Source of the DNA: a virus
Reading direction: 5' to 3' (one strand)
Virus record (IMG/VR): IMGVR_UViG_3300037585_004335
Coordinates: 1 to 37,911 of that record
DNA: 37,911 bases
The position numbers and the translations under genes were made by a program. The notes beneath the pieces were generated by a model. The model was not told the origin of the DNA. It made no database searches and was given only the letters and a program-made list of their open reading frames with translations. Of this stretch, positions 23,539-31,800 are shown one piece after another. Every line of letters begins with the position of its first letter. The stretch's first letter is position 1.

Positions 23539-25995
23539 TTACTTAGTAAAACCTTTATCCATTGCAAAATTTGCTCTACTAAATTCTATTCGGTCAACAA
23601 ATTTGACTCCTTGACCTATATGATCGACTGCTACATACCCTTCTGGTGCTGTAACAACTAATCCGCCTTTACCATCATCTTTAAAATGTTTAGTGATTGA
23701 TATGGCATTATTATATTTTCTAACAAAAATTAATTTTGCTTCTGCTAATAATTTTGATACTGTAAATATATTTAAAATGTCTTGTTTTCTTTCATTAAAC
23801 ACTGACATTCTTTGTTGTTTAGCTAATGTAGCTTTTTCAATACCACGATCTGATTTTAATTTTGCGATCTTTTTATCAATACGCTGTTCTAACCATTTCT
23901 GGAATGCTTTAAACGATATAGCCGCATTATCAACAAATTGTCCGGTTTTTATTTCTGCATTAAGATAAATGTTTAATTCTGCACTTGGAAGATTATCATA
24001 ATTTATTTTTATTGAATCTGCCTTTTTAATTAACGCAGCTACTTCTTTCGCTTCCTTTGCTGTTAATGTTACTATACCAGTCGTATCTTTAAAATATGCA
24101 TCATCAAACCAAACATTAGGATTACGTCTTAATCCACTTACATCAGCACCAAATGTAGCTCCACCTTGTAATCCATTATTATATGTTGTATGAAATACTA
24201 TACCTATTTTTGCAGCTGCTACTTTACGTCCGATATCAGAATTTGATTCCACTGCATATGTTATTGTGTTTGGACGAAATGATAAATGAGGTTCGCCATC
24301 TATATTTGTTGACTTAACCATACTTTTATCAAACATGAAATCCCCTTGTAATATATTTTTTATACCCAATGCCGGCAGGTGTTGTAATGCAAATTTTAAT
24401 TTAAATACTAAACCAGGAGCTTCTCCATGATTCATTTCTATATCTTCCATTGTATAATTAATTTTAGGTACTTTATTCATTACAGACTTTGTTCCTACGA
24501 AGAATTTACCATTATCTGGATTGATTCCGGCAAACACTGCAGGAGCCCCGTCCCATTTAACTGTAGTATCAATTTTTGAATTTGAATTACCTTTAAGATT
24601 TTTTAACAATTCTATTAAAAATGATTTAGCAGTTTTATATCCTTTAGCGCCCTGAGTTAATATTAATTCTTCTAAATGAGTTAAATGTGTATTTGCTTTA
24701 GCTTCAGTTAATAATTCTCCAAGTTGGTTACTCCACCATTCTTTTGTTAATTCTTGGTCTTTTGGAGGTATACGTAATCTCATTGCTGATCTTCCATTAA
24801 TTAGTAAATCGCCCTTTTCATTCCAACCAATTGTTTTTACAACTACTTTTTTATTTTTAAATCTACCCATCATTACAGTATCACCTATATTAATAGGAAG
24901 ATTTATATCTTCTCGTAATCCGGTTGGTTTTAATTTTTCACCTTTACTCGATGCTACCGAATCGCCGGCACCTAAAAAGTCCATAAATTTATATCCAACT
25001 TGTTGTGCAACTTTATTAATATATTTACGCCAAGCATTATATGCTGGATTACCTTTCATATCACGCATATAATCTGTACCAGAATTTTTTGCTCCTTTTA
25101 CACCGGTTGGAAAATAAGATACTGATAATGGTGGACCATCTGGAAAATTTGTATTATGGGTTTCAATAGGTGTATTAGGCATTAGGTAATTTACAACTTG
25201 ATATCCTAATCGAGTAGCCATTGCCGATGTTTGTTTATTATATGTGGATTGGTTACCGTAAAAATATCGTGGACCATCATCTACATCATGTTTGCCGCCG
25301 GCGGTAATACTTCCTTCTTTTAACAATTGTGTAATATCATATTTAGATATAAATGATTCTATCTGTTCTGTTTTTATTGCGGAAAACTTATCACGTAACA
25401 TTGTATAAACTGATTCATCATAAAATCCCATGACATCTTTAAATGTATCCGGATCTGCAGTTGCTAATACTTTTCTTAATGTAGTTCCTGACATTTCATC
25501 AAACCCAGGAATTGCAATTTTAACATGAGGCGCGACTACTAAATATCCATGTTGAGTATATGGTTGTAATGTATTTTTATTTTGTTCATATGATTGAAAA
25601 TATCCTGGTGAACCGTCTTTTTTTGTTCCTATACGAAACCTAGGGTCTTCCTGCATATCTTTTGCACCTACTGCAAATAATACTGCAGTTGTTTCTGGAT
25701 CATATTTACTTGTTATTTCAGTGGCTTGATATGGGTTCTTTACTTGTACTACATTTCCTATACCATGCTTAAAAATTACTTTACGTTTTTCTTTGAAATT
25801 TAAAGGTGATTTAGGTAACTTAACTTTATCTGATGTAGCAATATATGTATTAGATTTGCCAAATTTTGCAGCTAATTTTTTATATGTTTCCGCATGATGA
25901 CGTCCCATTGGTTGAAATCGTCCGGGATATATCACAACAATTGTTTTGATATTACTTTCAGTTATAACTTGTTCTGCTAACCATTCTCCTAACAT
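23539..25995 (-). CDS. Fusion of NMN-adenylyltransferase-like and DNA/RNA-ligase-like domains
   Basis: 818 residues. Residues ~17-205 form an HxGH-type nucleotidyltransferase: IYPGRFQPMGRHH (20s-34, with GRHH in place of HxGH) and the MSGTTLRK variant of the ISSTxIR motif at 168-175, as in NadM/NadR enzymes. Residues ~230-430 are a linker region of unknown fold. Residues ~435-818 look like a covalent nucleotidyltransferase of the ligase superfamily: motif I KWDGAPA with candidate nucleophile Lys480, motif III LQGDFMFD at 549-556, a IIIa-like GIVFHTTY at 598-605, motif IV PEGYVAVD at 784-791, and motif V VKFVDRIEFS at 797-806. Related ligase-like proteins occur, I believe, in T4-like cyanophages as unassigned families. 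The combined substrate is unknown; NAD or RNA ends are possibilities. It is a late gene between fibre and packaging clusters. Confidence 0.85.
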   Translation of the reverse strand: MLGEWLAEQVITESNIKTIVVIYPGRFQPMGRHHAETYKKLAAKFGKSNTYIATSDKVKLPKSPLNFKEKRKVIFKHGIGNVVQVKNPYQATEITSKYDPETTAVLFAVGAKDMQEDPRFRIGTKKDGSPGYFQSYEQNKNTLQPYTQHGYLVVAPHVKIAIPGFDEMSGTTLRKVLATADPDTFKDVMGFYDESVYTMLRDKFSAIKTEQIESFISKYDITQLLKEGSITAGGKHDVDDGPRYFYGNQSTYNKQTSAMATRLGYQVVNYLMPNTPIETHNTNFPDGPPLSVSYFPTGVKGAKNSGTDYMRDMKGNPAYNAWRKYINKVAQQVGYKFMDFLGAGDSVASSKGEKLKPTGLREDINLPINIGDTVMMGRFKNKKVVVKTIGWNEKGDLLINGRSAMRLRIPPKDQELTKEWWSNQLGELLTEAKANTHLTHLEELILTQGAKGYKTAKSFLIELLKNLKGNSNSKIDTTVKWDGAPAVFAGINPDNGKFFVGTKSVMNKVPKINYTMEDIEMNHGEAPGLVFKLKFALQHLPALGIKNILQGDFMFDKSMVKSTNIDGEPHLSFRPNTITYAVESNSDIGRKVAAAKIGIVFHTTYNNGLQGGATFGADVSGLRRNPNVWFDDAYFKDTTGIVTLTAKEAKEVAALIKKADSIKINYDNLPSAELNIYLNAEIKTGQFVDNAAISFKAFQKWLEQRIDKKIAKLKSDRGIEKATLAKQQRMSVFNERKQDILNIFTVSKLLAEAKLIFVRKYNNAISITKHFKDDGKGGLVVTAPEGYVAVDHIGQGVKFVDRIEFSRANFAMDKGFTK

Positions 25996-26008
25996 GTTGG
26001 TATCCTTT

Positions 26009-26020
26009 TATATAAATATT
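26009..26020. promoter_or_regulatory. Intergenic ATATTTAT element, site 6
   Basis: TAATATTTATATAAAAGG in gene direction, between the 663-residue fibre stop and the fusion enzyme. The element runs directly into the Shine-Dalgarno AAAGGAT, which is followed by the ATG at 25995. Confidence 0.4.
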
Positions 26021-26024
26021 AGCA

Positions 26025-28016
26025 TTAGAAAGAACCGCCATCGACTGGGCCTAAATAACCGGTGGCACTTATTATACCACTTGAACTTATATTACCTGAG
26101 GCTGTTACTGCACCATACATATTAATTGGTTGAGACAGATTGGATCTATTAATTGCTACACCACCAGAAAATAAACCTCCTTCATTAAGTAGTAATGTAT
26201 CACTATTAACATGCATTGCTTTTCGATCATCAATATGAATTTGATTTGCATATATAAAAGCACTTGCACTTATATTTCCACTTGCTGTTATGTGTGAAGT
26301 TACTAATAAGTTATCACCAAGATGTAAACCAGCTAATGGTGTACCTATACCATTAGTTCCTATTGTACCCGTATTAGCATCAGCATGGAATAAAGGATTA
26401 TTAGACTCACCTTTAACTACAAAATCAATATCATTAGTACCTTCATTGATAGTAACCTCTCTTTGACCGGAACTACCATCAAATTTAATGTATGTTTTAT
26501 TCTGTATTTTGAATATACTTGATGAATCATTAAAATTAATATAATTGTTATATGCTGCATTACCATAAACCTTCCCGCCTTCAACATATAAATTGCTAGC
26601 AATTACATTACCACTTGCACTTATATTACCTATTACTTCTAATGCTTCATTTATATTTCCAGTATGTCCACCAATACTAACTTTACCAGAAGCAGATACA
26701 TATAATCCAGGATTATTGGCAGCAGTTCTAAATATAAAGTCTATTGGATCATTGTTGTAGCTGAAGTAAAATTTATCAGTATCACTATCTTTCTGCCATG
26801 CACGGAAGAAATTTACATCTCCAACTTGCATATCAATTTTATCACCAGTTGGAAATCCAATTTTAGTCTCTGTATTACCATTATGGTAAATGTAATCGTC
26901 GACATACAGATTTGATGCTGTTATGGTTCCTGCAGAGATATCGTCGACATACAGATTTGATGCTGTTATGGTTCCTGCAGAGATAGAGAATGTACCACTT
27001 CCACTTATTGTTCCTGCAACTGTTAGATTTCCGTCATTATCTAATTTTAATAATTCAGTTCCGCCTACTCCTGGAATACCGGTGTCTTTAAATATTTGAA
27101 ATTCTGAATTATCTAATGCGCCGGCGTTATCCATTAATATAGCAAAGCCACCATTTGTTTTTATATATGGTGGATTCGGAATAGGTAATCCAATATCTAA
27201 TGGAACTCCGCCATGCAATGATACATTAGAACCAGTTGTTGAGTTAGTTACCGATACACCGTAAAACCCATCTCGTACATTCATATATGATCGAGAATCT
27301 TCGAGAGCAGTTTCTACTACATCTTTATCTGTTTCGTTCAGTCGTAGTTGTACTTTAGCGCTACCAGTATCCGGCGTACCTTCCGATGCGATACCTCTCA
27401 ATGCTCCAGAACCACTAGTCTGTACACGATATGAAATTGATGATCCAGATATATGACTAAAATTGATATCATCTGCTATTGGTGCGCCAGTAATTGAATT
27501 GATAATATGTAGATATTCGTAGAATCCAGAACCAGATTCTGGTTCTTGGCCTTGACCAAAAGATGTAGTAAAATAACCAGATGCAGAAATTGTAAATCGA
27601 TTTTGACCAAATTGATGTGATTTTAATGCTCTAGATGTATATCGAGTAATATTAGATCCAGAAATTCCCATTGGAAGTATAACTTGTATCGCAGATGCAG
27701 AAATTGTTGATTTTTTTGAATTTGGTAAATCTCGTAGACTAAAAATACTACCAGTCGGTTCAACACTTGTACGATCTGAATTTTGATAAAACACTTTGAA
27801 AGAATGTGTGTCTGGAGTTCTAAAATAGAAAAATGATGCTGTTGCATTTGCCGGAGCTAAAACACTTTGAGATAATGACGCACCTGACATGGTTACCACA
27901 TAATGCTGTGCTACTGAATCTGCGCTTTGAGAAACTCCTAGTGTTGTTGACCCAGATGGTATAAAGATTATTTTACCATTTATTATTCGTATGTTATCTT
28001 TTGATAATTGTCCCAT
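26025..28016 (-). CDS. Tail fibre protein with tandem ISASGN beta repeats
   Basis: 663 residues. The N-terminal ~290 residues (MGQLSKDNIRIINGKIIFIP, then HSFKVFYQNSDRTSVEPTG) are unique and probably attach to the virion. After a FAILMDNAGALDNSEFQIF block the C-terminal half is a series of short beta turns with GNLTVAGTISGSG, ITASNLYVDD and ITASGNISAS units, typical of triple-stranded phage fibre shafts. An exact 15-residue duplication lies near residues 345-375. It ends TGYLGPVDGGSF with no S74 motif of its own. The start follows the upstream stop by three bases, with a GGGAGAG site. Likely part of the same fibre complex as the 1678-residue protein. Confidence 0.85.
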   Translation of the reverse strand: MGQLSKDNIRIINGKIIFIPSGSTTLGVSQSADSVAQHYVVTMSGASLSQSVLAPANATASFFYFRTPDTHSFKVFYQNSDRTSVEPTGSIFSLRDLPNSKKSTISASAIQVILPMGISGSNITRYTSRALKSHQFGQNRFTISASGYFTTSFGQGQEPESGSGFYEYLHIINSITGAPIADDINFSHISGSSISYRVQTSGSGALRGIASEGTPDTGSAKVQLRLNETDKDVVETALEDSRSYMNVRDGFYGVSVTNSTTGSNVSLHGGVPLDIGLPIPNPPYIKTNGGFAILMDNAGALDNSEFQIFKDTGIPGVGGTELLKLDNDGNLTVAGTISGSGTFSISAGTITASNLYVDDISAGTITASNLYVDDYIYHNGNTETKIGFPTGDKIDMQVGDVNFFRAWQKDSDTDKFYFSYNNDPIDFIFRTAANNPGLYVSASGKVSIGGHTGNINEALEVIGNISASGNVIASNLYVEGGKVYGNAAYNNYINFNDSSSIFKIQNKTYIKFDGSSGQREVTINEGTNDIDFVVKGESNNPLFHADANTGTIGTNGIGTPLAGLHLGDNLLVTSHITASGNISASAFIYANQIHIDDRKAMHVNSDTLLLNEGGLFSGGVAINRSNLSQPINMYGAVTASGNISSSGIISATGYLGPVDGGSF
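26895..26984 (-). repeat. Exact 45-bp tandem duplication in a fibre gene
   Basis: Two identical 45-base copies, 26895-26939 and 26940-26984, in frame, each encoding ISAGTITASNLYVDD. Absence of any difference indicates recent slippage or recombination. Both copies carry a GTCGAC and a CTGCAG palindrome. Confidence 0.95.
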
Positions 28017-28019
28017 TTG

Positions 28020-28307
28020 TTATTCTCTCCCACCAATATCATCATCACCATCACCTCTTTGAAAATCTTTAAATGATGACCATTCACTCATTTTGAATGG
28101 TGCGCCAGGAGTAAAATGAGGTGCAGTTGTAGAACTAGGATTATTAAAAAATTCAGATATATCTTTCAAAGAAACTGGCTCGGTTTTGTCAATTGGCGAA
28201 TTATAACTTATTGACGAATTCATATTTACGAGCATCCAAGACTTTTTTTGATTATTTAACCGTCCTAATGATTTAGGTTCGCCGGGGCCTGGTGTAAAAA
28301 CTGCCAT
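28020..28307 (-). CDS. Unknown small Pro/Ser-rich protein between chaperone and fibre
   Basis: 95 residues. The start overlaps the chaperone stop (TAATG) and has a near-perfect GGAGGA site inside the end of that gene. It opens MAVFTPGPGEPKSLGRLNNQ and ends in a charged tail RGDGDDDIGGRE; in between are SSISYNSPIDKTEPVSL and HFTPGAPFKMSEW. Probably an extended linker or adaptor within the fibre complex. No family is recognised. Confidence 0.7.
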   Translation of the reverse strand: MAVFTPGPGEPKSLGRLNNQKKSWMLVNMNSSISYNSPIDKTEPVSLKDISEFFNNPSSTTAPHFTPGAPFKMSEWSSFKDFQRGDGDDDIGGRE

Positions 28308-28807
28308 TATTTATCCTCCAATTTACGTTTCAATTCATCTATCTGGGTTTGTTGATCTTTTACACATTCTATTAATAATGGTATCAATTTTTCATATCGC
28401 ACTGACATTACGCCATTAACTTCTCGAGTTATATCTGGTAACACAGAATTAACTTCTTGAGCAATAACTCCTACGTCTGCGATACCAGATTTTTTCCGAC
28501 CAGCCTCTGGCTTCCATGTAAATGTGTTACCAGACAATTGCTGTATTTTACTTATAGGATTTGTAATAGGTGTAACGTCCGTTTTAAGTTTAATATCAGA
28601 TGCTGAAAATGCAATTATATCGCCAGCACATCTTATTTCACTTTCATCATTTACGCCTACTTCCAAATCGCCATTAATAACTGAATCTGCTTCTGAACGG
28701 AATCCAAATAATTGAGTTGTACCTCCAATAAATCCAATATCGTTAGTCGTATCTGTTGTAAATTTATATGTTCCTTTTTTTGATAATGTTATTGTTTTAA
28801 ATGGCAT
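28307..28807 (-). CDS. Free-standing S74-type intramolecular chaperone protein
   Basis: 166 residues. Residues 1-65 are beta-rich (TLSKKGTYKFTTDTTNDIGF). Residues 68-166 are a peptidase S74 / endosialidase chaperone domain: SDIKLKTDV with Ser70 and Lys75 spaced like the Ser911/Lys916 dyad of endosialidase NF, then FTWKPEAG, IADVGVIAQEV, VRYEKLIPLLIE and a terminal coiled coil (QQTQIDELKRKLEDK). Normally this domain is the C-terminus of a long tailspike, folds the trimer and then cuts itself off. Here it is attached only to a short domain, so it either completes a small trimeric fibre tip or helps a neighbouring fibre fold. An AAAGGAAA site precedes the start. The motif is complete. Confidence 0.9.
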   Translation of the reverse strand: MPFKTITLSKKGTYKFTTDTTNDIGFIGGTTQLFGFRSEADSVINGDLEVGVNDESEIRCAGDIIAFSASDIKLKTDVTPITNPISKIQQLSGNTFTWKPEAGRKKSGIADVGVIAQEVNSVLPDITREVNGVMSVRYEKLIPLLIECVKDQQTQIDELKRKLEDK

Positions 28808-28819
28808 AATTTCCTTTAA

Positions 28820-31800
28820 TTAATCTCTTTCAAATATTTGAGAAGTGCTTTCAAATTCTCGTAAACCTGTTGCAATTGATCCAAATCCAGTATCTCCTGC
28901 AACAGGTTCTAATGGCATATAAAATTCTACATTTGCTGTGGCAGAAGTACTAATAGTGACCGGTGTTTTAACTGCTCCGCCAACAGCTGGTGGTCCTATA
29001 ATATATCTTAAAGCTCCAGCATATTTCCCTGTTGACATGGTCAACGTATCAGGGAATGATGTTTCTGTTCCAGAAGTATTCATAGCTCTAGTATAATACC
29101 CGTTTGTATATTCTGTACCTGCTCCATTTGCAGTAACACGATTTGTACAAATTGGATCTGCGCCAAAGCCAGGCATTGAACATTGTTCTTGAACTGGATT
29201 AACCGGTAAATCTTCCATTAGAAGATCTAGATCCAATATCACATGCGAAACAATTTCTCCGCCTCTACTTCCATCAAGTACTAACGTGCTAGTAAAGGTA
29301 GTAAGATTATCAACTACTACACCTTTATAAGCAAATGTTCCATCCAATGCTTCTGATCCTTGAGTTCTTATAATATAAAGATGCATATTGGATGCATTAA
29401 TTGTTATTACCTTTTCACGTAATGCTCTGGCTACTGCATATCCATCAAAATCTGCATTTGACGCAGTTAAATCACCGGCTGTTGTTAAATGAAATCCGGA
29501 AGATGATATTTCTAAGTTTCCATTTGAACCGGATACAAATTGAGTTCCTAATGTCCCTAGAAAGAATTGTGGTGTAAACAATGTAACATTAGAACCACTT
29601 ACTAGTAATGAGCCTTCTGATTCGTCCCATTTAAATGCGCCACCGGTGCCTCCTAAATAAAAATCACCAGATGATGACATGAACGTTTTAGGTGTAGTAC
29701 TATCAAAATATCCTAAGAAATCTGCGTTCATGTTAAGACCAGTACTAACAGTATGTGTACCTAATGTAAATCCATCAGTTCCGCCAAATTGGTATGTAGC
29801 TGGATTTTCTAATGATTCTGTTGCCGCGGCGGTAAGTAAAGATCCGGTATCATCGGGTGTTAAAAATGATCCGGTATCATCGGATGACAATAAACTACTA
29901 GTTGCATCATTAGAAACAAAACCATCAGTTATTGATCCGGTCTGAGCTGGAGTTACAAAACCTGGCTGGGGATTAGTTATTGTAATTGAACCACGTACTG
30001 TTAAATTGGTACCATCCCATACCAGTTGATCTCCTAATGAAAATTCGCCGCCGCCACTAACAAAAAATGCAGTATTTTCATCGTCATGGGCGCCGGCGCC
30101 AATTGATATTGATTCTGATCCAATATTTAAAGTACCTATCGAACCATATGTTGCAATAATACCACCTTTTAAGAAAGCATTATCAGTATACAATCCAAAA
30201 CCGGAAACATCAGTACCATTAATATTATCAGTAATACCTGATAAATCTCCTAACTGTGCTTTTAAATCTAAATCATAAATTCCATTACCAGTACGTTCTA
30301 CGATCTGCATATATGGTGTTGCTTGATCATTAGGATTTGCATTTAATCGTATATACCCTGTACCAATTTTACCAGTTGATACAATTACCTGAGAACCTGT
30401 ATATGTCTGTGATCCGCCCGGTGCGCCACCTAAAGAACCAGAATCGCCGGCTACTCCATGACCATATGCACGTGTAACAAAAATCTTACCTGATAAATTT
30501 ATATCACTACTAGGATCGTTTCGTGATGCAGAATTTACTTTAAGATACTCGGTTTGAAATCCTGTATCAGATACTTTTTTAGCGGATAATATTTCTCCAT
30601 CTGTAAAACCAGATACATTTACTACAGACATAGTAGTATCAGTTGAAGAATATGAACCGTTTGGATTTTCTATAGATGCTGTTAATACTGTAGAATTAGC
30701 AACATATAATTGTCCGCCTACTGCATTTACTGTCTCTTTTTCAAATACTGCAGTAGATAACGTTCCTCTAATTCTTGCATTTTCTACTTCTAGAAATCCT
30801 CCGGATGCGGCCGTTAAACGGAAACCAGAACCAGGCACATTTGTTTGAAATCCTGCAGATTCAATAGTTCCATTTTCTCGGATAATCATATCTCCGCCGG
30901 TTATTCGATCGCTAGCTAAGGTCCATCCACCTACTGTACCAGAACTTGCTTTTAATACACCAGCATTTGTTACACTGAATGGAGCAGATCCAAATGTTGC
31001 ATCACCCATATGTATTCCAGAACCAGGTGTAAGAGCAATAGTAGTGCCGCCGGATCCACCGCTAAGGCTAGCATCGTTTATTATCCAACTACCGATAGTA
31101 GATGTACCATTTCCATTAAACACTACTTTATATGCACCTCCCGCATCACCGGAAAATTTAGCAACACCATTACTATCAATATATGCTCGAGCATCATCAG
31201 CATCTGTTCCTGCAGGTAAGAATAATTGATCAACAGATAAATCTGCTTTTATGACGGTATCACCGCCTATTACTAATCCACCATCAGGTTTTAAATGAAA
31301 ATTAGATGATGATATTTCTACATTATTATTAGATCCAGAAACAAATTGACTATCTTCGGTACCTATAAAGAATTTTTTAGTACGAATATCAATTCCATTT
31401 GTAGTATCAAATTTAAAATAACTAGATGAATCTTGTACAATTTCAATTCCTACGCCGGCGTAGTTATCTGGCGCATCCGGTAATACCGATCCAGTATATA
31501 ACATGAATCCACCAGGTTGATCTGTCCGGGATGCTGATTTAAATCCTTCATATCCAATAGATCTAATAAATCCGGAATTAACTCCTGCTAATTCAATACC
31601 AGATCCAATTGTATTTCCTATATAAACAGAGCCATTTAATAAATTATTATCACCATCAATAACTAAATTATCACCGTAAAAAGTTACTGGGAATACTGAT
31701 GTTTCGGCTTGTGCTTTATTATTACCAATATCAAAATAACGAAATTTAAATGTTAACGGAGTTTCTAAAAATTCGGAAGGTATACGTGTATTTATTCTAG

